This document shows, in pieces, positions 49,174 through 57,638 of a stretch of DNA of 64,000 nt (its first letter is position 1; each line of letters begins with the position of its first letter). A program made the translations under genes and the position numbers. The stretch lies in contig JBJMLO010000011.1 of the NCBI GenBank assembly GCA_045805265.1, forward strand, positions 310,001 to 374,000, written 5' to 3'. Below the pieces are notes generated by a model. That model did no database searches. It was given only the letters and a program-made list of their open reading frames with translations, and was not told where the DNA came from. The DNA is from JBJMLO01 sp045805265 (GTDB lineage Bacteria; Actinomycetota; UBA4738; JACQTL01).

Positions 49174-51987
49174 GTGGCGCGGCAGGAACGTTTGTCTCGC
49201 TTGTCCGCGCTCCGGCGCGTCCTGATAGTCGCAGTGGTCCTCGCCAGCTTGCTTAACGGAACGAATGCTCACGGTGCGACTTCCTGCTCCATAACGTGGG
49301 ATGGTGGGGCGGGCACCTCGTCCTGGTTCGATGGGGCCAACTGGGATGCGCCTGACACGACGGGAGGCAACCGACTCCCTTCCATTGCTGACGATGTTTG
49401 CATCCCCGACCTGGTCCCAGACGTCACAGTCGAGCTTGATCAAGCGCAAGCTGTAGAGATCCATAGCATCGACAGTCAGCAACGAATTCGCATCGATCAA
49501 GCCGATTTGACGCTGGACGACGGCTCGGCGGACGCGTCCAAGGTCACGAGCTTGAAGCTCGCCGGTGGATCACTCGGTGGAGCGGGTTGGCTGGATGTCA
49601 CGGTCGGGTTCTCGTGGTCTGACGGACGGCTCGGGAGGACGAACGATCCTGGAAGGCTGGTGGTGCTCGCTGGAGCCTCGGTCGAACTCGGCGGAAGCTC
49701 ATCCCATGTTCTGGACTGGTTGATTGATAGCAAGGTGCCTGTGATCATTCCCGCAGGGGTCGCTGTCACGCTCGACTGGGATTGGACGGACGGAGGTCAT
49801 CTCATCTCGGCTGGTGAACTGCTCATCGAAGGGACGTTGGAGGTGGCCAAAGGATCCTTCGGAGGTCAGCCGGTTGTGATCGGCCCCGCAGGCAAGGTTC
49901 ACATCACAGGAGACGCCTATTCGGATTGGATCGAAAACGAGGGGAAACTCCAAGTCGAGAGTGGAAACTTGAGGGCCAGACAGATCAAGAACGTCGGCTC
50001 CATCGAGCTAGGTCCAGGAGGCTACATCGCCGGTTGGGAGGGACAAGGATTCAGCCTAGAGAATTACGGCCTCGTCGTTGCGGGTACCAGGCCCGGCGAG
50101 TATGACGTGGTCGGGCTCATCTCAACCAACACCGGCGTGGTCCGAGTGACAAGCGGTCGTCTTATTTTCGGCGGCGACTACCGCGACACGTTGTCGGGCC
50201 GACTCGAGGCGGACGGGGGCGCGACCCTGGAAGTCCAAGGGTCCCCCGACTTGTCTGGTGTCGATGCCTTCGTGGGTCCGGGGACGATCGAGCTTCCGGG
50301 GAATACGACGATTTCCGGAACCCTCGCGATGGAGGGCGGGGTCAGCATGGTCATGCCCCCGGAGTCGGGCTCGCTTGGGGGCTCGCAGCGGATCACTGGT
50401 GACGGTCGGTTCGTTTGGCAGGGCGGGTCGTTCGCTGCGGGGACCACGACCATCGATCCGGGAGTCACGTTCGTGGGTGGCTCCAGCGCGCCCTATGACC
50501 AGCTTCACGCAACCTCGAGGACGTTCGTGAACAACGGGACGCTCGTAATCGACCGGGCGAGCATCCGCGACGACGGGGGAAGCGCCATCGAGAATGAAGG
50601 GATCCTCGCGAGCACGGGATGGAGCGCCACCGGCCCCCCCATATCAGGGAGCGGCGAGATAAGGGCCGAGACTGGAACCCTGCAAATTGGCGGGAGTTAC
50701 GTGAATGACGGCATGATGTCCATCGCGCCCCGAGCCGTCATCGAGGTTACGGGGGACTACACGCAATCATCGAATGGAACGTACGAACCCAGTGTGCAGG
50801 CTGGGTTCCCGCCGGCGTCCGGCCGCCTCGTTGTGGACGGAACCGCCGCTCTCGCCGGCGCGCTCGCAATCGACAACGCCACGGCGATCCCGGGGATCGT
50901 CAAGGTGCTTCATGCCGCGACCCGGGCGGGCACCTTCGGCTCAGTCGAGGGTCCATACACACTCACCTACGACACCGCTGACGCGTGGCTATCGGGAGAC
51001 GAGAGCACGCAGCCAGAACAGATCCACCTCTCCATCGATCCGCCGGTGACGACCGACTGGGTCTGGCGCGGGCGCGCGCCGTTATGGGTCAACTTCAGCG
51101 TGTCCGACCAGGATGCGCACAGCGTCGCCGGCTATTCCTGGGTCTGGGATCATGATGCGGCCGGCTCGCCTGATCTGGTTGAGGACATGTCGTGGGGTCA
51201 ACCCTACGTGTACACGACGCCGCCCGAAGGGCAGCACGTTTATTTCCACGTTCGAGCCGAGAGTTTCGACGGCAATTGGACATCAGCAGCCACGCTGGGG
51301 CCGCTCAAGGTCGACCTGACGCCTCCCACGCCGGTGACGTTCCTCCCGGGGGAGGTCGATCAGCTCTTCCAAACGGATCGCGACATCCAGCTCGCCTGGA
51401 CCCGGCCCCGCGACGTGACGAGCGGCCTCCAATGGGCACCTTACGGGCTGGTGATCCACCAGACCCGCGACGACGCCTCCCGGGAGTCCTGGTCCGGCAC
51501 GGAACCGGGACTGGAAGCCGAGACCTGGGTCGTCCACGCCTCACCTGGCTTCACCTATTGCTTCACCGTCCTAGCCAACGACCGTGCGGGCAACGAGTCC
51601 CCGGCAGGGGACGTTCGATGCACGGATGTCCCGTTCGACGATGTTCAGCTACGCGCAGATGGGGTGTGGCAGCGGGATCGTGGCCCAGGCTACTACCTGG
51701 GCACCTACTCGCAGAGCATTCGCCAGGGCAGCGCTCTGGTAAGGGCCCACGTCCATGCCCGGAGGCTCTTCCTCGTGGCGACCCGCTGCCCTTCGTGTGG
51801 GCGCGTGGCCGTCTGGATGGGAGACCGGAAGCTCGCCACCGTCGACCTGTACGCATCCCGTACTGCAAAGCAGAGAATCATCCGGGTCGGTTCCTTCCAG
51901 TCCCCCCACGTCGCCGACGTCCGTCTGGTGGTTGTCTCATCCGGGAAGCCCGTTGACGTCGAGGGGTTGGTCGCGGAGCGAAATTGA
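49174..51987 (+). CDS. Large secreted beta-rich surface protein with FN3-like domain
   Basis: A 937-residue exported protein; the signal peptide ends near residue 35. It opens with a WDGGAGTSSWFDGANWDAP motif and NRLPSIADDVCIP, the start of many secreted repeat proteins. A long Gly/Ser/Val-rich stretch with ENEGxL and NxGxxxxGPG units follows (about 60-600), a probable parallel beta-helix. Residues about 700-815 look like an Ig/FN3-type domain (DLTPPTPVTFLPGE to FTVLANDRAGNESP), and the last 115 residues form another beta domain with CPSCG. A GGGGGG run precedes the GTG. Codon use is clearly less GC-biased than in its neighbours, suggesting acquisition. Confidence 0.75.
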   Translation: MARQERLSRLSALRRVLIVAVVLASLLNGTNAHGATSCSITWDGGAGTSSWFDGANWDAPDTTGGNRLPSIADDVCIPDLVPDVTVELDQAQAVEIHSIDSQQRIRIDQADLTLDDGSADASKVTSLKLAGGSLGGAGWLDVTVGFSWSDGRLGRTNDPGRLVVLAGASVELGGSSSHVLDWLIDSKVPVIIPAGVAVTLDWDWTDGGHLISAGELLIEGTLEVAKGSFGGQPVVIGPAGKVHITGDAYSDWIENEGKLQVESGNLRARQIKNVGSIELGPGGYIAGWEGQGFSLENYGLVVAGTRPGEYDVVGLISTNTGVVRVTSGRLIFGGDYRDTLSGRLEADGGATLEVQGSPDLSGVDAFVGPGTIELPGNTTISGTLAMEGGVSMVMPPESGSLGGSQRITGDGRFVWQGGSFAAGTTTIDPGVTFVGGSSAPYDQLHATSRTFVNNGTLVIDRASIRDDGGSAIENEGILASTGWSATGPPISGSGEIRAETGTLQIGGSYVNDGMMSIAPRAVIEVTGDYTQSSNGTYEPSVQAGFPPASGRLVVDGTAALAGALAIDNATAIPGIVKVLHAATRAGTFGSVEGPYTLTYDTADAWLSGDESTQPEQIHLSIDPPVTTDWVWRGRAPLWVNFSVSDQDAHSVAGYSWVWDHDAAGSPDLVEDMSWGQPYVYTTPPEGQHVYFHVRAESFDGNWTSAATLGPLKVDLTPPTPVTFLPGEVDQLFQTDRDIQLAWTRPRDVTSGLQWAPYGLVIHQTRDDASRESWSGTEPGLEAETWVVHASPGFTYCFTVLANDRAGNESPAGDVRCTDVPFDDVQLRADGVWQRDRGPGYYLGTYSQSIRQGSALVRAHVHARRLFLVATRCPSCGRVAVWMGDRKLATVDLYASRTAKQRIIRVGSFQSPHVADVRLVVVSSGKPVDVEGLVAERN

Positions 51988-52021
51988 TATCCGGCCTTTC
52001 GAGTTTGGTCTGCTCCGTAGG

Positions 52022-53224
52022 TCAGCGCAGCGCGGCCGCAAGCTCGCGGGCCAGGCCGCCGCGACCCGCCACCCGCACGTCACCGCCGAGTCCGAGCCAC
52101 TCCGAGAGCCGCTGCAGCTCCGACGCGAGCGGAGGCACGACCTCGCCCCCAACGCGGTGGTCCTCGAGGTGGGCGGCCTGGACCAGGAGCACTCCGTTCT
52201 TCCGATCGGACTTGAGGTCCACGCGGGCGACCAGCTCGTGTCCCAGCAGGAAGGGCAGCACGTAGTACCCGTGTGTTCGCAGATGGGCCGGGGTGTAGAT
52301 CCCGATCCGGTAGTGCATTCCGAACAGCCGCATGAGGCGGTCGCGGAACCAGACGAGCGAGTCGAACGGCGACAGCAGGGCGGCGGTGGGCACGGATCGC
52401 GGCGTCCGAGCCTCCCGATGCGCGTACGCGGGGCGGCCCCACCCTTCGACCTCCACGGGGACGAGCGTGCGCTCCTCGACCAGCTCCTGGATGCGGGGGC
52501 GGGCCTCCGGCATCCTGATCCGGAAGTAGTCGGCCAGGTCGGCGGCCGTCCCGACGCCGAGCGACCGGCCCGCGATGTTCAGGAGGGCGCGGTGGGCCTC
52601 CTCGGTGGTGGGCTCCGGCGCGTTCAGCGCCTCCGGGGCGATGACCCGTTCCGGCAGGTCATAGCGGCGCTCGAACCGGACCCGCGACGCGGCCGCGACC
52701 TCCCCCGCCCAGAACAGATACTCGATCGCGACCTTGCCTGCCTTCCAGTTCCATCCCCACGAGTCGCCGATCCGTTCTCCGGGGTCGTGCAGGTCCCGAA
52801 CGGCGATCGGCCCGTTCCTCCTGACGTCGTCGAGGACGGCGCGGACGTACTCGGGGCGCTCCCGGATCATCTGGTTCATGCGGCCCCACGCGAAGCCCGT
52901 GCTGGCGCGGGCCATGTGCCACCGGAACAGCGGATACATGCGCATCGGGATCAGGGACGCCTCGTGACCCCAGTACTCGAACAGCTCCCGGTGCCGGTAG
53001 GCCATGTCATCGAGCAGCTGCCGCGGGTAGGGGCCCAGCCGCGAGTACGGCGGAAGGTACTGCGAACGTGCCATGACGTTCACCGAGTCGATCTGGATGA
53101 GCCCGACCCGGTCGAACACCCGCCGAAGATGCCGCCGGTCGACGCGCCCGGCCGGCCGCGGGTCGGCAAAGCCCTGCGCCGCCAGCGCCATCCTGCGCGC
53201 CCGAGCGATCGAGAGGGAGTCCAC
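52022..53224 (-). CDS. YcaQ/AlkX-like winged-helix DNA glycosylase family protein
   Basis: A 400-residue protein of the HTH_42 family, whose characterised members unhook interstrand DNA crosslinks or remove alkylated bases. Family signatures are LIQIDSVNVMARSQYLPPYSRLG near 42 (the Q-I-D catalytic motif), LFEYWGHEASLIP, and LSPFDSLVWFRDRLMRLFG. The C-terminal end has KSDRKNGVLLVQAAHLED. The GTG start lies ten bases after a TAGGCT hexamer. It is convergent with the large surface-protein gene. Confidence 0.85.
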   Translation of the reverse strand: MDSLSIARARRMALAAQGFADPRPAGRVDRRHLRRVFDRVGLIQIDSVNVMARSQYLPPYSRLGPYPRQLLDDMAYRHRELFEYWGHEASLIPMRMYPLFRWHMARASTGFAWGRMNQMIRERPEYVRAVLDDVRRNGPIAVRDLHDPGERIGDSWGWNWKAGKVAIEYLFWAGEVAAASRVRFERRYDLPERVIAPEALNAPEPTTEEAHRALLNIAGRSLGVGTAADLADYFRIRMPEARPRIQELVEERTLVPVEVEGWGRPAYAHREARTPRSVPTAALLSPFDSLVWFRDRLMRLFGMHYRIGIYTPAHLRTHGYYVLPFLLGHELVARVDLKSDRKNGVLLVQAAHLEDHRVGGEVVPPLASELQRLSEWLGLGGDVRVAGRGGLARELAAALR

Positions 53225-53274
53225 GAGCGGCGAAGCCTACCGACCCGGACCGACAGGCACCCCGGGTCGGCGGT

Positions 53275-54606
53275 TCAGGTGGATGTGCGGACCGAGTAGA
53301 TGGGCGGGAGGTGGTCGGTGACGAGACGCCAGGTCCGGCCCTCGTCGGCCGAGCCGAAAACCTCGCCGGACTCGGCGCCGAAGTACAGCCCGAGCGGGTC
53401 GGCCCCGTCGTGGCCGAACGCCTGGCGAAGGATCGTCAGGTAGGCGTCCTCCTGGGGGAGTCCGTCGGTCAGCGGTTGCCAGGACTTCCCCCGGTCGCCC
53501 GTCTCGTACACGCGCACGTGGCCGTCCGGCGTGACGCGGTCCTGGTCCGCGACCAGCGGGATCACGTAGGCGCGGTCGGGGTCACGCGGGTGCACGACCA
53601 TCGGGAAACCGAAGTCGCTGGGGAGCCCGGTGTCCGTTCCGATGTCGGTCCAGGTCTCGCCCGCGTCGTCGGAACGGTAGACGCCGAAATGGAACTGCAG
53701 GTAGAGCGTCTCGGGATCCGGGGAGCGGTGCAGGTTGTGCACGCAGAGGTCGAGGGTGTCCTCGCGGGACTCCTCGGGCACGTACCGCGGCACGAGCCCC
53801 TTCACGCCCCGGTGCCAGGTCCGGCCGCCGTCGTCGGTGATCCACACGCCGACCGCGGAGATCCCGATGGCCAGCCGCTGCGGCTCGCCGGGCCACGGTG
53901 CGACCGAGTGCAGTGCCAGGCCGCCGGCGCCGCCGTTCCACTGCGGTCGTGTGGGGTCGTTCCACAGCGCCCGGTTGAGCTCCCAGGTCCGGCCGGCGTC
54001 CTCGCTCCGGAACAGTGCCGCCGGCGCCACGCCCGCCCACAGCACGCCGTCCTCCACCCCGGGCTGGATGACCCAGGTCCGAGCGACAGCGGCGTCGGCA
54101 TCCTCCGGGAACGCAGGACCGTCCGACTGCTCCCACTCCCCCGTCGGGTCGTCCGCCAGGAAGATCCGGGGGCCGTGCTGCCCGTGGGTGACGCTCGCGT
54201 AGTACGTGCCGGACCTCGGATCCCGCACCGCGTACTCGACGTCTCTTCCCTCGAAGGCCCTGGCGGCGACCTCCATGGGGCCGCCCCGCTCACCGCGGAG
54301 CACGAACAAGCCCTTGTGGGTCCCGACTAGCAGCTCCGCCCGGTCCGCGCCCCCGGAGATCGCGGGCAGGATGTGGATCCGGTCACCCACCCGGACGGCG
54401 GCCTCGAGCGGCGCCCGTTCGCCGTTCAGGAAGACGTTCACGTGCTGGCGGATGTCACCCCGCTCGTCGCGGATCCATCCCACCAGCCGTGGATACTCTC
54501 CCTCCAGGCGGCCGAGCACCTCCCCGACCGTCCCCCCGCCGACGTCGACGGACGACTGGCCGGCGGCCAGGTCTCTGAGCGGTGAACGAAGATGAACCGT
54601 TGCCAT
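53275..54606 (-). CDS. ThiS/MoaD ubiquitin-like domain fused to a BNR/Asp-box beta-propeller
   Basis: A 443-residue fusion. Residues 1-86 are a complete beta-grasp ThiS/MoaD domain: GGTVGEVLGRLEGEYPRLVG, QHVNVFLNGERA and a terminal RIHILPAISGG with Gly85-Gly86. It continues without a stop into a propeller (from 87, ELLVGTHKGLFVLRG) carrying five Asp-box-like repeats (SEDAGRTW, TDDGGRTW, SDDAGETW, TGDRGKSW, SADEGRTW). MoaD-type proteins need a free C-terminal GG to be adenylated, so either cleavage after GG or a non-sulphur-carrier role is implied. No signal peptide. TGGAGGG precedes the ATG. The AAA+ gene lies 88 bases upstream on the same strand. Confidence 0.85.
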   Translation of the reverse strand: MATVHLRSPLRDLAAGQSSVDVGGGTVGEVLGRLEGEYPRLVGWIRDERGDIRQHVNVFLNGERAPLEAAVRVGDRIHILPAISGGADRAELLVGTHKGLFVLRGERGGPMEVAARAFEGRDVEYAVRDPRSGTYYASVTHGQHGPRIFLADDPTGEWEQSDGPAFPEDADAAVARTWVIQPGVEDGVLWAGVAPAALFRSEDAGRTWELNRALWNDPTRPQWNGGAGGLALHSVAPWPGEPQRLAIGISAVGVWITDDGGRTWHRGVKGLVPRYVPEESREDTLDLCVHNLHRSPDPETLYLQFHFGVYRSDDAGETWTDIGTDTGLPSDFGFPMVVHPRDPDRAYVIPLVADQDRVTPDGHVRVYETGDRGKSWQPLTDGLPQEDAYLTILRQAFGHDGADPLGLYFGAESGEVFGSADEGRTWRLVTDHLPPIYSVRTST

Positions 54607-54694
54607 ACGCCCTCCAGCGATCCGCGTCTGCATGGGGGGCATTATCCGACGCAGCGCGGGATCGCCGCACCCGCGCTGGCCGGAGACGGCAGAT

Positions 54695-56158
54695 TCAGGC
54701 GGCAACGGCGCGGTCGGTGGCCCACGCGCGGAGCGCGGCGACGTCCTCGGCCCGCGAGCGCGACAGGGGAACCGTTCCCTTCAGCTCGGCCACGATCGCG
54801 TCGGTCGTCACGTCCGCCCCGGATGCGAACGCCCGGTACAGCGCGCCGACCACGGCCGCCTCGATCTCGGCGCCGGAGAACCCCTCGCTGGCCGCCGCCA
54901 GGCCCTTCAGGTCGAACTTCGCCGGGTCGCGGTGCCGCCGCTCGAGGTGGCACCGGAAGATGGCCTCGCGCTGGTCCGGCCGGGGAAGGTCCACGAAGAA
55001 GATCTCGTCGAACCGCCCCTTGCGCAGGAACTCCGGCGGCAGGTGAGAGATGTCGTTCGACGTCGCCACCAGGAACACGCCGGGCTTGCGTTCCTGCATC
55101 CACCGCAGGAACGTGCCGAGCATCCGCTGGGCGACCCCGCCGTCCGAGTCGCCGCCCACGGCGAACCCCTTCTCGATCTCGTCGATCCACATCACGACGG
55201 GCGACATGGCGCCGGCCTGGTCGAGGGCCTGCTGCAGGCGCCGCTCGGACTCGCCGACGTAGGAGCCGAACAGGCGAGCCGGGTCCAGCAGCGCGAGCGG
55301 CATCGCCCACGCGCGGGCCACGGCCTTCGCCATCATCGACTTCCCGCAGCCGGGGACGCCGGTCAGCAGGATGCCCCGGGGGGGATCGATCCCGAACTGG
55401 GCCGCCCCCGGATCCATGGCCTTCTTTCGAACCGCCAGCCACTGCTTGAGGCGGTCCATGCCGCCGACGTCGTCGATCGATTCGGGGGTGTCGACGATCT
55501 CGAGGGTCCCGGACTCGGCCGCCAGCTCCGCCCGAGCCGTGCGGATCCGCTCGACGTCGCCGGCGTCGAGGCGGCCGTCGTCGGACGTGGCCCTGCGGAT
55601 CAGCCGCTCCGCCTCCCCGGTCGACAGGCCCCGGACGGCGTCGACGAGCCGGGGGAGGTCGGCGGGGCCGATCTGAACGGGAACGCCCGCCGCCAACAGG
55701 TCCGCCAGGACGCGCCGCACCGTGGCCTCCAGCTCGGCGACGTCCGGCGCCGGCTCCACCCACGGGAGCGCCAGGTCCGCGAGCTCGTCGGGTACCTCGT
55801 GGCCGCTGCCCGTGATCACGAGTGTCTGGCCCCGCCGGGCCGCCTGGGCGATCTCCTTGACGCGGCGCAGGACCAGCGGGTCGGTGAACAGCCGCTGGGC
55901 GTCCTCGAACACGAAGACGCCGGGACCGGTCAGCGTCTGCACGAAGACCAGGGCCTTGTTCGGGTCGACCGTGTCGTACTGGGACTGGTATCCCATGCGC
56001 GCCAGCCCGCGCGTGGCCGACCACGTCCACAGCGGGGCCTCCACCGCGTCCGCCGCTCCACGCAGGAGCAGCAGGAACCGCGGCTCGTCCCGCGATTCCA
56101 CGACCAGCAGCGGATAGCGCGAGGCGAGCAGGGACTTGAGGTCCGCGGCCGCATCCAT
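54695..56158 (-). CDS. AAA+ ATPase (Ycf46-like)
   Basis: A 487-residue ATPase. Residues 1-215 resemble the degenerate N-terminal ATPase half of Ycf46-type proteins (LLASRYPLLVVESRDEPRFL and VFVFEDAQRLFTDPLVLRRV). The C-terminal AAA+ module has Walker A GVPGCGKS (267-274), Walker B VVMWIDEIEKG (about 313-323), GTFLRWMQERKPGVFLVATSN (sensor 1) and LRKGRFDEIFFVDLP (arginine finger). The role of the family is unclear. It precedes the MoaD-propeller fusion gene and may act with it, for instance as an unfoldase or remodeller; that link is inference. Confidence 0.85.
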   Translation of the reverse strand: MDAAADLKSLLASRYPLLVVESRDEPRFLLLLRGAADAVEAPLWTWSATRGLARMGYQSQYDTVDPNKALVFVQTLTGPGVFVFEDAQRLFTDPLVLRRVKEIAQAARRGQTLVITGSGHEVPDELADLALPWVEPAPDVAELEATVRRVLADLLAAGVPVQIGPADLPRLVDAVRGLSTGEAERLIRRATSDDGRLDAGDVERIRTARAELAAESGTLEIVDTPESIDDVGGMDRLKQWLAVRKKAMDPGAAQFGIDPPRGILLTGVPGCGKSMMAKAVARAWAMPLALLDPARLFGSYVGESERRLQQALDQAGAMSPVVMWIDEIEKGFAVGGDSDGGVAQRMLGTFLRWMQERKPGVFLVATSNDISHLPPEFLRKGRFDEIFFVDLPRPDQREAIFRCHLERRHRDPAKFDLKGLAAASEGFSGAEIEAAVVGALYRAFASGADVTTDAIVAELKGTVPLSRSRAEDVAALRAWATDRAVAA

Positions 56159-56245
56159 GGCTGAGCAGTATGCCGCGTCCCGCGAGCCGGCCGAGGGAAC
56201 GCCGGAGCCCGGCCTGCCCGCGCCCCGGCGGTACCCTGGAATTCG

Positions 56246-57187
56246 ATGGGCGCATTCGACGACCTGCCGGAGATGCGAACGGAGGATCTCGATGGGCCGG
56301 TCGCCTACCGCGAGTGGGGCGAGCACCGGCCGGGGGACCCGACGTTCGTCTGCGTCCACGGCCTGGGCGGCTCGCATCTGAACTGGATGGGCGTGGCGCC
56401 GGGGCTCGCGCGCTCCGGCCGCGTGCTGACCCCCGACCTGGCCGGGTTCGGCTACACGCCGAGGGCCGGTCGGAGCTCGAGCCTGCCGGCCAACCGCCTG
56501 CTGCTGTCCCGGTTCGTCCACGAGCTGACCGAACCGCCGGTGGTGCTGGTCGGGAACTCGATGGGCGGCGCGCTGTCGCTGCTCCAGGCGGCGTACGAGC
56601 CGGCGAGCGCCCATGGCTTGGTGCTGACCAGCCCGGCGCTGCCGTGGACCCGGGGCGGCATGCCGTCGGCGCTGATCCTTGCCGCGTTCGCGATGTACCG
56701 GATGCCCCGGCTCGGCGAGTGGTTCGTACGCGCACGGACCAACCGCCTGGGACCGGAGCGGCTGATCGAGGAGGGCTTCAAGATCGTCATGGCCGATCCC
56801 GACAAGGTCGACCCGGCGCTCGTGGCGGCCCACGTCGAAACCGCCCGGCTCCACGCCGACGACCCCGACTCCACCCCGGCCTTCCTGGAGGCCGCCCGGT
56901 CACTCATGCGGACCGGCGAGCAGAAGGAGTTCCTCGCGGAGCTCGTCGAACGGGTGCGGGTTCCGGTGCTGGTGATCCACGGGACGAAGGACCGGCTGGT
57001 CAACGTGTCGCTGGCCCGCCAGGTCGCCGGGGGCCGCCCCAACTGGCGGCTGGCGGAGTTCGGAGGAGTCGGCCACGCCGCCCAGATGGAGGCCCCGGAC
57101 CGGTGGCTCGCGACCGTCGAGCAATGGCTAGCGAGCACGGGTCTGGTCGAGGCGCCAGCGGCCAGCGCGGACGTCGTTCCTGGCTAG
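56246..57187 (+). CDS. Alpha/beta-hydrolase fold protein
   Basis: A 313-residue cytoplasmic hydrolase. The oxyanion loop is CVHGLGGSHLNW, the nucleophile elbow GNSMGG (S105), the acid is probably Asp in IHGTKDRLVN and the base His in GVGHAAQME. Relatives include epoxide hydrolase and ester/carbon-carbon hydrolase members; no substrate is suggested. TACCCT lies nine bases before the ATG. It converges with the small membrane protein gene, the two stop codons overlapping by three bases. Confidence 0.87.
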   Translation: MGAFDDLPEMRTEDLDGPVAYREWGEHRPGDPTFVCVHGLGGSHLNWMGVAPGLARSGRVLTPDLAGFGYTPRAGRSSSLPANRLLLSRFVHELTEPPVVLVGNSMGGALSLLQAAYEPASAHGLVLTSPALPWTRGGMPSALILAAFAMYRMPRLGEWFVRARTNRLGPERLIEEGFKIVMADPDKVDPALVAAHVETARLHADDPDSTPAFLEAARSLMRTGEQKEFLAELVERVRVPVLVIHGTKDRLVNVSLARQVAGGRPNWRLAEFGGVGHAAQMEAPDRWLATVEQWLASTGLVEAPAASADVVPG

Positions 57188-57591
57188 AACCCTCCGGAAG
57201 CCAGGGGCACGAGGTGCTGGATTCCAGCCGGCGATGCGCCGGTCGGAGCAGCGCCCGCGGAGCACCTCGGGGCAGCGAAGAGGATCAAGACCACACACAA
57301 GGCCAGGAGCAGTGTCATCGCGACGAGCCTGGCGAGGAGGACCCGGTACCGCGACGACCGTCCCTCCCGAGCCGCCCACGCGAGCGCTGCAGCCGCTGCG
57401 GTGATCCCGACCGGGACCGCGATCGCCGCGCCGGACCAGCTCCCACAACCCGAGAGCGTCCAGGGGAGCGACGACCAGATCCCATGTCGCACGAGCACGG
57501 CCAGGGCCGCGAGCGGGACCGCTGCTACGGAGATGGCCAGGGACAGGTTCTCGGGCGAGGAACGTCGGGCGATCGCCCTCACATCGCCCAC
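57184..57591 (-). CDS. Hypothetical membrane protein
   Basis: About 135 residues with three hydrophobic stretches (LSLAISVAAVPLAALAVLV, AIAVPVGITAAAAALAWAA, LVAMTLLLALCVVLILFAA) and a Pro/Gly-rich C-terminus. No family recognised. It lies 47 bases after the WS/DGAT gene on the same strand and may be co-transcribed. GTGs at 57591 and 57582 are both in frame; neither has a strong Shine-Dalgarno. Confidence 0.6.
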   Translation of the reverse strand: MGDVRAIARRSSPENLSLAISVAAVPLAALAVLVRHGIWSSLPWTLSGCGSWSGAAIAVPVGITAAAAALAWAAREGRSSRYRVLLARLVAMTLLLALCVVLILFAAPRCSAGAAPTGASPAGIQHLVPLASGGF

Positions 57592-57638
57592 CCAGAACGC
57601 TGCAGGGTCCTGCGTCCAGGCATCCGACTGGCTCCTCT

